A stretch of 5,245 nt of DNA. It comes from Clostridiaceae bacterium. GTDB lineage: Bacteria > Bacillota > Clostridia > Peptostreptococcales > Peptostreptococcaceae. Shown here one piece after another: positions 1 to 4,974 of the stretch. The first letter of the stretch is position 1, and each line of letters opens with the position of its first letter. The stretch lies in NCBI GenBank assembly GCA_902362365.1, contig CABIVQ010000089.1, positions 1 to 5,245 of the forward strand. Reading direction: 5' to 3'. The notes beneath the pieces were generated by a model. The model did no database searches. It was not told the origin of the DNA and worked only from the letters and a program-made list of their open reading frames with translations. A program made the translations under genes and the position numbers.

Positions 1-95
1 TAATAGACCTCGCAAGTGTCTTGGATATAGGACACCTGCAGAGGTATTTGATGCAACATGAATATAAAGTGTTGCACTTATATTGACAATCTATC
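1..95 (+). mobile_element. Right end of an IS30-family insertion sequence (partial)
   Basis: The window opens inside an IS30-type element. The translated tail NRPRKCLGYRTPAEVF (bases 2-49) is the hallmark C-terminal block of IS30 DDE transposases. It is followed by sequence reading VLHL (69-80), and in this family the last codons typically run into the terminal inverted repeat. The repeat appears to cover roughly 70-95 (GTGTTGCACTTATATTGACA and a few more bases); its exact outer edge cannot be fixed because the left end is outside the window. The family is seen directly; the boundary is inferred. Confidence 0.8.
2..61 (+). pseudogene. IS30-family transposase, C-terminal end, possibly frameshifted
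   Basis: Only the last 19 codons are present. They read NRPRKCLGYRTPAEVFDAT and then TGA at 59-61. The NRPRK.LGYRTP.EVF block is the conserved end of IS30 transposases, enzymes that cut and join the element's ends with a DDE-type catalytic core (outside this window). In many relatives the protein continues several residues beyond EVF into a VAL/VLHL-type end. Here that continuation, MQHEYKVLHLY followed by TGA at 84-86, lies in a different frame (51-86). One extra base near position 50 would explain this and would mean the copy is inactive. A natural early stop is also possible. The family call is firm; the frameshift is an inference. Confidence 0.72.
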
Positions 96-111
96 TTATA
101 AAAAATATATT
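83..111 (+). promoter_or_regulatory. Candidate outward-facing promoter at the IS30 end
   Basis: A perfect -35 box TTGACA (83-88) lies in or at the edge of the IS terminal sequence. It is followed, after a 17-bp spacer, by TATATT (106-111), one base from the -10 consensus. The promoter would read out of the element toward the 3' end of metA, which is on the opposite strand, giving antisense or convergent transcription. Outward -35 or full promoters at IS ends are well known. The match is strong, but the region after it is nearly pure A/T, so the -10 could partly be chance. Confidence 0.5.
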
Positions 112-125
112 ATATATACTTATTG

Positions 126-182
126 AGCTAATATATTAGCTAAATTCTTGTATCCTCGTGATAATGTATTAGCTATATTCTT
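126..182. repeat. Imperfect 20-bp direct repeat and 16-bp palindrome at the metA 3' end
   Basis: AGCTAATATATTAGCT at 126-141 is a perfect palindrome. The stretch 130-149 (AATATATTAGCTAAATTCTT) recurs with two mismatches at 163-182 (AATGTATTAGCTATATTCTT), 33 bp away. The second copy overlaps the last codons and stop of metA. The arrangement looks like a local duplication of the metA end, or a weak hairpin where transcription from metA could stall. No T-run follows it closely on the minus strand, so it is not a standard terminator. Confidence 0.5.
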
Positions 183-1135
183 AGTTTTGATTTTTGAGAT
201 TCTGATTTACTCTCTAAATAACTTATATCATCAATATTATAAGGTGTATTTTGATAAACACAGTAATTCAGCCAATTTCCAAATACTACATTTGCACTTT
301 CTCTCCAGGTTACTAATGGATTTGAATTTATATCATCATTATTAAAGTAATGTCTAGGTACTTCAATTTCCAGTCCCTTATTTAAATCTCTAAGATATTC
401 ATTCTTTAAAGTGTCTCTATCGTACTCTAAGTGACCTGTAATAAATATTTGTCTTCTATTTTTATTTGCTACAATAAATACTCCAGCTTCTTCAGATTCT
501 GATAATATATCTAGATCCTCTACTTTTTCAATATCTTCTCTTTTTATTTCTGTATGTCTTGAGTGTGGTGCATAAAATACATCATTTAATCCCCTAGTTA
601 AATTATCATTTACATAGTTATTCCAGTGTTTATATACCCCGAATAGCTTTTTATCCAAGATGTACTTTGGAATATCATAATGGTGATAAAGAGCTGCCTG
701 TGCTCCCCAACAAATATGAATCGTAGAAAATACATTAGATTTAGTCCAATCCATAATACCTTTTAGCTCTTCCCAGTATTCAACCTCTTCAAAATCTAGA
801 TGTTCAACTGGAGCACCTGTTATAATTAAACCATCAAATTTTTGGTCTTTAACATCATCTATACATCTATAAAATTTTTCTAAATGCTCTATTGGAGTAT
901 GACTTCCTATATAACTTTTAGTTTGAAGTAATGTTATTTCCACTTGAAGCGGTGTATTTGATAAATATCTTAAAAGTTGATTTTCAGCTTGGATTTTAAT
1001 AGGCATAAGATTTAGGATCGCTATTTTTAATGGTCTGATGTCTTGTGTATTTGCTCTTTCTGTATTCATTACAAATATATTTCCATTTGATAGTACATCA
1101 AATGCTGGTAATTCTTTATGTATTTTTATAGGCAT
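173..1135 (-). CDS. metA: MetA-type homoserine O-acetyltransferase
   Basis: This 320-residue cytoplasmic enzyme acylates the hydroxyl of L-homoserine, the committed step of methionine synthesis. It belongs to the MetA family, which has a glutamine-amidotransferase-like fold. The MetA landmarks fall at the expected numbers: Lys47 in LNLMPIKIQAEN, catalytic Cys142 in HICWGAQAALYH, Arg193 in APHSRHTE, His235 and Glu237 in FITGHLEYDR, and Arg249. Residue 111 in TGAPVEHLDFEE is Glu. In this family Glu111 marks acetyl-CoA use and Gly111 marks succinyl-CoA use, so O-acetylhomoserine is the expected product, feeding sulfhydrylation. Many databases would label it succinyltransferase. The protein is longer than the usual 300-310 residues because of a charged Ser/Lys tail after about residue 303. 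The ATG is preceded by a GGGGGG ribosome site (1142-1147). The gene is transcribed alone, divergently from the MgtC-like gene, and has no evident terminator before the IS30 end. Identity is near certain; acyl specificity is inferred from one residue. Confidence 0.95.
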   Translation of the reverse strand: MPIKIHKELPAFDVLSNGNIFVMNTERANTQDIRPLKIAILNLMPIKIQAENQLLRYLSNTPLQVEITLLQTKSYIGSHTPIEHLEKFYRCIDDVKDQKFDGLIITGAPVEHLDFEEVEYWEELKGIMDWTKSNVFSTIHICWGAQAALYHHYDIPKYILDKKLFGVYKHWNNYVNDNLTRGLNDVFYAPHSRHTEIKREDIEKVEDLDILSESEEAGVFIVANKNRRQIFITGHLEYDRDTLKNEYLRDLNKGLEIEVPRHYFNNDDINSNPLVTWRESANVVFGNWLNYCVYQNTPYNIDDISYLESKSESQKSKLRI

Positions 1136-1141
1136 ACCAAT

Positions 1142-1147
1142 CCCCCC
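1142..1147 (-). promoter_or_regulatory. Ribosome binding site of metA, a G6 run
   Basis: The minus strand reads AAAGGGGGGATTGGT directly before ATG. The six-G run sits 6 bases from the start codon. It can pair with the CCUCC of 16S rRNA but departs from canonical GGAGG. The FUSC-type gene at 2226-3107 uses the same G6 arrangement. Confidence 0.75.
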
Positions 1148-1174
1148 TTTTATCTCTGTTTTCCCTATTCCACT

Positions 1175-1227
1175 TTGAAATTAATTATAGCATAATAATA
1201 AGACAATTGAATTAAGTTTAATTTCAA
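1175..1227. repeat. 10-bp inverted repeat bracketing the metA promoter
   Basis: TTGAAATTAA (1175-1184) and its exact reverse complement TTAATTTCAA (1218-1227) lie 33 bp apart, on either side of the metA -10. A third related copy, TTGAATTAA (1207-1215), sits between them and forms an imperfect palindrome with the right arm. The left arm overlaps the -10 edge and start site; the right arm is around -45. This is the geometry of an operator bound by a dimeric repressor, possibly with looping. The sequence is A/T-rich, so chance is a real alternative. Confidence 0.35.
1184..1192 (-). promoter_or_regulatory. Extended -10 promoter of metA
   Basis: The minus strand reads TGCTATAAT: a perfect -10 box (1189-1184) preceded by the TG of an extended -10. 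There is no good -35 at 16-18 bp, which is typical of extended -10 promoters. Transcription would start near 1177, leaving a leader of only about 40 bases. That is too short for a SAM riboswitch or T-box, and none of their conserved cores is visible. Confidence 0.6.
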
Positions 1228-1478
1228 TACCTGTGTTTAAATTAACTAAGCATTATTACCATCTTACGACATAATTAGCAATGTGAAACTTTTATTTTTA
1301 TTTTTTAATAAAATTGTTATATTTTTTTTAAATTTTAATATACATATATATAATCTATTTAATTTATAAAAATTAATTTCATATGAATTTTATTTTTTTA
1401 AGTAGATATCTGTGAGAATATCTTAAAAATATAAGCTTAATATCATATACAAAATCTACTATAAGGAGGGTAAAATAA
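1228..1478 (+). other. AT-rich divergent intergenic region, leader of the MgtC-like gene
   Basis: No gene or RNA family is recognised here. A perfect TATAAT (1349-1354) is the best -10 toward the MgtC-like gene, but its -35 position is only T/A-rich. A TTGTTA (1314-1319) with a poor TAATAT (1336-1341) is an alternative. The leader contains a short hairpin with AGATAT (1404-1409) and ATATCT (1418-1423) around an 8-base loop, and a TTCATATGAA palindrome (1378-1387) followed by a T7 run. The conserved parts of the Mg2+ M-box riboswitch are not seen. The ribosome site AAGGAGGG (1463-1470) is strong and 8 bases before the ATG. Confidence 0.4.
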
Positions 1479-2153
1479 ATGAATGATTATATATTAGTTC
1501 AACTTGAATATATAGTTAGAGTCCTGGTTGCTGGTTTTTGTGGAGCTATGATCGGATATGAAAGAAAAAACAAATTAAAAGAAGCTGGAATTAGAACACA
1601 TTTTATAGTTGCTCTTACATCAGCACTTATAATAATTATTTCTAAATATGGATTTTATGATATCATAGGTACTCCAGGTATAGGACTTGATCCTGCCCGT
1701 GTTGCTGCACAAGTTGTTAGTGGTGTTGGCTTTTTGGGAGCAGGTTTAATATTTGTTAGAAATCAATCAATAAGTGGCCTTACTACAGCTGCAGGTATGT
1801 GGGCTACAGCAGGTATAGGTCTTGCGATAGGTTGTGGGTTATACTTACTTGGAATTGTTTCAAGTATTATTATACTTATTGCTCAATTTTTGCTTCATAG
1901 AAGCAGATGGTGGATAAGACTTCCTATAGCTGAACAACTGCTTATTAAAATTCGTAATACTGATGATTCTGTAACATATATTGAAGAAAAACTAAAAAAT
2001 GATAGAATTGATATTATAAATATGAAAGTTAATAATCTTGATGAATTTTTTCTCGAAGTAACCATCTATGCTAAACTGCCTAAAGGTTATAATAAAACAA
2101 ACTTAATAAAACTATTTAATGATAATCCTCTTATAAAATCCTTAGAAGTATAA
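1479..2153 (+). CDS. MgtC/SapB-family membrane protein
   Basis: This 224-residue inner-membrane protein has the diagnostic MgtC N-terminal blocks in order: GAMIGYERK (about 22-30), AGIRTHFIVALTSAL (36-50), DPARVAAQVVSGVGFLGAGLIF (71-92, quoted in part as DPARVAAQ..GFLGAGLIF) and GLTTAAGMWATAGIGLAIG (100-118). About five hydrophobic spans are visible (roughly 8-26, 40-57, 76-93, 103-118, 121-139). After a basic RSRWW turn comes a soluble C-terminal domain (about 152-224), consistent with the ACT-like domain of MgtC relatives. MgtC of intracellular pathogens aids survival in macrophages and low Mg2+ and acts on the F-type ATP synthase and other partners. In ordinary Firmicutes the role is largely unknown, so neither Mg2+ transport nor virulence should be assumed. 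It is a single-gene unit with a near-perfect ribosome site and its own terminator. The family is clear; the function is open. Confidence 0.9.
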   Translation: MNDYILVQLEYIVRVLVAGFCGAMIGYERKNKLKEAGIRTHFIVALTSALIIIISKYGFYDIIGTPGIGLDPARVAAQVVSGVGFLGAGLIFVRNQSISGLTTAAGMWATAGIGLAIGCGLYLLGIVSSIIILIAQFLLHRSRWWIRLPIAEQLLIKIRNTDDSVTYIEEKLKNDRIDIINMKVNNLDEFFLEVTIYAKLPKGYNKTNLIKLFNDNPLIKSLEV

Positions 2154-2154
2154 T

Positions 2155-2195
2155 AAAAAAGTAAGCCTTTATAATATATAATGGCTTACTTTTTT
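2155..2195. terminator. Bidirectional rho-independent terminator
   Basis: AAAAAAGTAAGCC (2155-2167) pairs perfectly with GGCTTACTTTTTT (2183-2195) around a 15-base loop. The stem carries a T-run on the 3' side in both directions. It begins one base after the stop of the MgtC-like gene and 30 bases beyond the stop of the convergent FUSC-type gene, so it serves both. Confidence 0.92.
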
Positions 2196-2225
2196 ATAGC
2201 ATAAATATTTATCATTTAAATAGCT

Positions 2226-3107
2226 CTATAATTTATCATCAATATCACGAATTTCATTTATATTTTCTATTATCATACTTATATGATAGTTATAAACTGG
2301 GCTTATGTCTTCTTTTACCTCTATATCACTAGCCAATTCATAATATAAATTTTTAGATTTAATATAATTCTCTTCGTTTATATAACACTTATCTTTCATA
2401 TGTCCTAAAACTTGAAGATGCATATATATTTGCTTACATGTATTTATTATTCTATTTATTTCTTTATCATCAATTTCATCATTCCTATATTCTAGTTCAT
2501 CTAAAAAGTTTTTATATAATCCCTCTAGTTTTGTAATTTCATTTTGTAAAGATGAGATATCTATATCTGCACCCATTTCGATTTCTTTCTTCAGTAATTT
2601 TATGGATGTATTTTCTATTACTTTAATTTCATTGTGTATTCTACCTAAGTAGTCAGGTCTATAGATGAGATAATTTACACCTATTCCTATCAAAACACCG
2701 ATGGAAGTATCTATTATCCTGTGTACAGAATAATAAACAGGGTCAGCTGTACCTATACCCAAATGTATTGCACAATATACTACACAAGCTATTGTTATAG
2801 ACTTATTTATTTTTATTAAATTACAAATATATATAGTTGTAATTATACCTAAACAAGATAATATTGGATTCCCTGGTCCTATAAGTGCAAACAAAAATCC
2901 TATTAATCCACCCACAAATGTACCTTTCAGCCTATTTAGACCTACCGTAAAAGAACCTTTAACCGTAGTCTGCATACATACTACGCAAGCTATTGCTGCA
3001 TAAAATGTTTTATCAACTAAATTAAAATTTAGATATCCCAACAAAACACATAGCATTACCCCTATGCCAGTTTTTATTGTCCTCATTCCAGGTTTATGTA
3101 ACTTCAA
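2226..3107 (-). CDS. Aromatic acid exporter family (ArAE/FUSC-like, DUF939-type) membrane protein
   Basis: This 293-residue protein has six predicted membrane spans in the first half (about 11-29, 33-47, 60-77, 82-97, 103-119, 131-149) and a charged, mostly helical cytoplasmic second half (about 153-293). This is the layout of the short Gram-positive ArAE_1 proteins. Matching features are the start GMRTIKTGIGVMLC, the RLKGTFVGGLIG segment (59-70) and the RIIDTSIGVLIGIGVNYLIYRP segment (about 130-151). Relatives are thought to export aromatic or other small organic acids, by analogy with FUSC/AaeB-type pumps. No substrate has been shown for this subgroup and none can be read from the sequence. 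It appears to be transcribed alone, ahead of the shared terminator. TTG is chosen as start because the G6 ribosome site is 7 bases before it; the next ATG, at residue 8, is too far from that site. The family is confident; the transported compound is unknown. Confidence 0.85.
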   Translation of the reverse strand: MKLHKPGMRTIKTGIGVMLCVLLGYLNFNLVDKTFYAAIACVVCMQTTVKGSFTVGLNRLKGTFVGGLIGFLFALIGPGNPILSCLGIITTIYICNLIKINKSITIACVVYCAIHLGIGTADPVYYSVHRIIDTSIGVLIGIGVNYLIYRPDYLGRIHNEIKVIENTSIKLLKKEIEMGADIDISSLQNEITKLEGLYKNFLDELEYRNDEIDDKEINRIINTCKQIYMHLQVLGHMKDKCYINEENYIKSKNLYYELASDIEVKEDISPVYNYHISMIIENINEIRDIDDKL

Positions 3108-3120
3108 AGCTCTTCCCCCC
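3105..3120 (-). promoter_or_regulatory. Ribosome site and TTG start of the FUSC-type gene
   Basis: The minus strand reads GGGGGG (3120-3115), then AAGAGCT, then TTG (3107-3105). The 7-base spacing fits the TTG. The downstream in-frame ATG (3086-3084) would be 28 bases from the G-run. A TTG start combined with a G-only ribosome site suggests modest translation. Confidence 0.7.
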
Positions 3121-3183
3121 TATCATTTATAACTATAACACAATCTAAATTAGCTTGCTTATTGTATAATATCTTTGATAATT

Positions 3184-3202
3184 AAAAATTCAGTTCTACT
3201 GA
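3184..3202 (-). promoter_or_regulatory. Weak hairpin plus T5 in the leader of the FUSC-type gene
   Basis: The minus strand reads TCAGT, loop AGA, ACTGA (3202-3190), then A and TTTTT (3188-3184). The stem has only 5 bp, so as a terminator it is weak. A TATAAT (3247-3242) lies just beyond the preceding terminator but has no -35, and no convincing promoter was found in 3121-3247. If transcription starts at that TATAAT, the hairpin could act as an attenuator. Confidence 0.25.
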
Positions 3203-3247
3203 GTAACTTGTTGGCGAAACATTTCAGGTTTGATGATTTAGATTATA

Positions 3248-3317
3248 AAAAAAGCTAGATTTTATGAAGTGCACTCTGTCTATTTAACAGTAAACATATC
3301 ATCACTCTAGCTTTTTT
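3248..3317 (-). terminator. Terminator of the lipoprotein gene, with a long branched loop
   Basis: AAAAAAGCTAGA (3248-3259) and TCTAGCTTTTTT (3306-3317) form a perfect 12-bp stem that starts 9 bases after the lipoprotein stop. The 46-base loop is unusually long. It contains a smaller CTGT/ACAG hairpin (3277-3280 with 3287-3290, approximately) and a GTGCAC palindrome. The stem is flanked by A6/T6 and could stop transcription in either direction. Confidence 0.8.
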
Positions 3318-3326
3318 ATATTAATA

Positions 3327-4052
3327 TTATTCTTCTGTATTATCGTCTTTATTTATATCTGAATCTAAATTTTCTTTTTTATTCTTTTTTCTTATCACAA
3401 CTACTATACCTACAATAACTGCTATAACTAGCACTATAGCTATTACTATATTTATTATATTTGGAGCTTTCATGGTAGCATTTATACTGCCTATGTTTGA
3501 TAAATTATAATCCCAATTATAAACGTACTTCTCATTCTCTTCTGTTACACTTGTTGCGTTGCTCTCTTCTAGTTCTATAGGAGTCTTTATATGTATTCCT
3601 ACATTAGCTGAACCACCTACAAATGCTAACATACTTTTTTCTTCAGCAGATAATTCACCTAACATGGCATCTTTTAAGTTTAAATTCACTTTATATGTAT
3701 TTGTAAATAATCCTTTTTCTTCAGTTAAATTTACATATTTATCATAATCAAAATTACTATCTAAGCTACCAGATGCATCTTCATTAATTTCTGATAAGTC
3801 TTCTTTTTTCGTTGTTAATTTATATCCGTATTTACCTTCTTCTTCTATTATTTCAACTTTTTCATACTCTTTTTCTAAGGCTGCTATTTCTTCCTGAGTT
3901 AGTTTGTTCATCATTTCATCTGGTGCAACCATCTCAATTATCATTCTTCCAGTTCCATCTTTATCCATATCTAGCGTTATGTCTGCGTCAATACATCCTA
4001 CTAGCATTAGCATAAACATCATCATTATTGAAAGTATAATTCCTTTTTTCAT
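3327..4052 (-). CDS. LppM-like (DUF3153-type) lipoprotein with C-terminal membrane anchor
   Basis: This 241-residue surface protein begins with a lipoprotein signal: MKKG, a Met/Leu/Ile-rich core and the lipobox LVGC, with lipidated Cys20. The mature part opens with IDADITLDMDKDGTGRM, the kind of beta-strand start (D.DGTG) seen in LppM-domain proteins. An acidic middle region (about 45-110) follows, then a second beta-rich part up to about residue 195. One transmembrane helix (about 199-220, IVIAIVLVIAVIVGIVVVI) comes next, followed by a basic stop RKKNKK and a short acidic tail. The outer domain would thus be held by lipid at one end and a helix at the other. The mycobacterial LppM is linked to phagosome maturation; the clostridial role is unknown. 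Ribosome site GGGAGGA (4070-4064) is 11 bases before the ATG. The family call rests on layout and motif memory, so it is moderate; lipoprotein plus anchor is firm. Confidence 0.8.
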   Translation of the reverse strand: MKKGIILSIMMMFMLMLVGCIDADITLDMDKDGTGRMIIEMVAPDEMMNKLTQEEIAALEKEYEKVEIIEEEGKYGYKLTTKKEDLSEINEDASGSLDSNFDYDKYVNLTEEKGLFTNTYKVNLNLKDAMLGELSAEEKSMLAFVGGSANVGIHIKTPIELEESNATSVTEENEKYVYNWDYNLSNIGSINATMKAPNIINIVIAIVLVIAVIVGIVVVIRKKNKKENLDSDINKDDNTEE

Positions 4053-4078
4053 TTTTATATTAGTCCTCCCTCAATTTT

Positions 4079-4118
4079 TAAAGCTTAAAAGTAGCTTTAG
4101 TATAAGTGTTTTACTTAT
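4079..4118 (-). promoter_or_regulatory. Two adjacent hairpins in the lipoprotein mRNA leader
   Basis: In the minus-strand leader, ATAAGT/ACTTAT (4118-4113 with 4107-4102, loop AAAAC) is followed directly by TAAAGCT/AGCTTTA (4099-4093 with 4085-4079, loop ACTTTTA). The second stem ends 9 bases before the ribosome site. They may stabilise the transcript or tune translation. No known riboswitch pattern is recognised. Confidence 0.35.
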
Positions 4119-4242
4119 TTTTCTATGTTTCTATGCCTTACTATAATACATCATTTCATTTGTCGTATATTGTAACAATCTGTGTTTTATATTAATATTT
4201 TGTATTTTATAAAAAATGACCATAAATAAGTAACCTTAAAGC
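4119..4242 (-). other. Likely promoter region of the lipoprotein gene
   Basis: No gene is present between the lipoprotein leader and the hairpin at 4244. The best minus-strand -10 candidates are TATTAT (4148-4143) and the overlapping TATAGT (4145-4140). Neither has a recognisable -35 at normal spacing. An 11-base near-palindrome ATTGTAACAAT (4169-4179) lies just upstream and could be a regulator site; it contains a TTGTTA that would be too far away (24-bp gap) to serve the TATTAT. Confidence 0.3.
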
Positions 4243-4243
4243 A

Positions 4244-4287
4244 AAAACTGTTCATAAAAATGTACTTTAATTTTTATGAACAGTTTT
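4244..4287. terminator. Perfect 17-bp hairpin with T-runs on both sides
   Basis: AAAACTGTTCATAAAAA (4244-4260) and TTTTTATGAACAGTTTT (4271-4287) pair without mismatch around a 10-base loop. The minus strand continues with a T5 run, so it can terminate the GNAT transcript, whose stop lies 106 bases upstream. The 3' untranslated region would be unusually long. No other candidate of this quality lies between the two genes. Confidence 0.7.
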
Positions 4288-4392
4288 AATTATATTATTA
4301 ATACTTTCATATATCTTATTAACTAAATTAAATATGCCTATGAAAAAATATGTTTTATTGAACACTTCAAAGAGCATTAAACATTAATGTGC
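4288..4392 (-). other. Long 3' untranslated stretch after the GNAT gene
   Basis: This AT-rich stretch has no open frame of note. A bulged hairpin, AGCATTAA (4373-4380) against TTAATGTGCT (4384-4393), overlaps the GNAT stop codon, but only a CTCTTT follows it on the minus strand, so it is a poor terminator. Confidence 0.3.
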
Positions 4393-4857
4393 TTAGCCCT
4401 TAATATATCTGTACTTAAAATTCTTTTTTAAATATACCATGTCAATTAATTGTTTTTTACATTCATAAATTGGATTGTCATAATTATCTATAAAAAAATT
4501 CTTAATCCTATGAGACTCTATAAATCCACACTTTAAATAAAAAGGTATAGTTAAAGGACTATCTCCTGTTCCTACATACATAGTGTCACAATCATTTTTA
4601 AAGTATTCAAAGATATACTCAACTAATTTCTTTCCATATCCTTGGCCATAAAACTCTTTATAAATAGCAATATTTTTTAGTTCATAAGTCCTCTCATCTT
4701 CTTTAGTAACTACACAAATTCCTTTTAAACTATCATCATATATTGCAAACATAATGCCTTTTTCAAGGTATTTATCAATCATACTTTCTTGTTCATCTGC
4801 TAATAGTAGTAAATCTAAATAGTCTTTTTTATTTTCTTTTATCATTTCTATTTTCAT
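4393..4857 (-). CDS. GNAT-family N-acetyltransferase, YvbK-like
   Basis: This 154-residue cytoplasmic enzyme is expected to move acetyl from acetyl-CoA to an amine on an unknown acceptor. The acetyl-CoA site is in YELKNIAIYKEFYGQGYGKKLVEY (58-81, key part FYGQGYGKK): beta-4 strand, then the pyrophosphate loop G71-Q-G73-Y-G75. The usual Q/R at the start of the QxxGxG/A motif is Tyr70. Next comes MYVGTGDSPLTIPFYLKCGF (93-112), the GTG.S...FY.KCGF block of the YvbK subgroup, and then the FFIDNYDNPIYE segment (121-132) also typical of it. An upstream TTG (4911) is in frame, but it has no ribosome site. ATG 4857 has AGGGAG 7 bases before it and gives the usual family length. It is a single-gene unit on the minus strand, about 340 bases from the lipoprotein gene. 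The family is confident; the substrate is unknown. Confidence 0.88.
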   Translation of the reverse strand: MKIEMIKENKKDYLDLLLLADEQESMIDKYLEKGIMFAIYDDSLKGICVVTKEDERTYELKNIAIYKEFYGQGYGKKLVEYIFEYFKNDCDTMYVGTGDSPLTIPFYLKCGFIESHRIKNFFIDNYDNPIYECKKQLIDMVYLKKNFKYRYIKG

Positions 4858-4864
4858 TTTAAAA

Positions 4865-4870
4865 CTCCCT
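4865..4870 (-). promoter_or_regulatory. Ribosome site that fixes the GNAT start
   Basis: AGGGAG (minus strand 4870-4865) is followed by 7 bases and ATG at 4857. No comparable site precedes the in-frame TTG at 4911, so the 54-base upstream extension is not coding. Confidence 0.8.
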
Positions 4871-4974
4871 AATGTAAAATATGTACTGGTATGAAGTAAT
4901 CTAAATGTCAAATTTCTATTTCTCTATATTGTACAACAAATGTTAGCTTAATTATATTGAAGCTTAAAATTTAG
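4871..4974 (-). other. Upstream region of the GNAT gene, promoter unclear
   Basis: No gene is seen. A perfect TTGACA (4911-4906, minus strand) has no -10 within 16-19 bp. TACAAT (minus strand, near 4935-4930) and TATAAT (near 4957-4952) are -10-like without matching -35 boxes. The promoter must be among these A/T-rich candidates but cannot be chosen by eye. Confidence 0.25.

Noticed and set aside
148..345. Open frame of 65 codons on the plus strand.
   Set aside because: It lies almost wholly antisense to metA, has no ribosome site, and its composition is that of reversed metA codons.
1136..1478. SAM riboswitch or T-box before metA, or Mg2+ M-box before the MgtC-like gene.
   Set aside because: None of their conserved cores is visible, and the likely metA leader is only about 40 bases.
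1479..2153. Calling the MgtC-like gene a Mg2+ transporter or virulence factor.
   Set aside because: The family is not shown to transport Mg2+, and virulence roles come from distant intracellular pathogens.
3559..4146. Three plus-strand open frames of 62-80 codons.
   Set aside because: They overlap the lipoprotein gene and its leader in antisense, have no ribosome sites and look like shadows of that gene.
4858..4911. N-terminal extension of the GNAT protein from the in-frame TTG at 4911.
   Set aside because: It has no ribosome site, the ATG at 4857 has a well-spaced AGGGAG, and the family normally starts at that ATG.
4906..4911. TTGACA on the minus strand as the GNAT -35 box.
   Set aside because: No acceptable -10 occurs at 16-19 bp; the bases there read CAGTAC.
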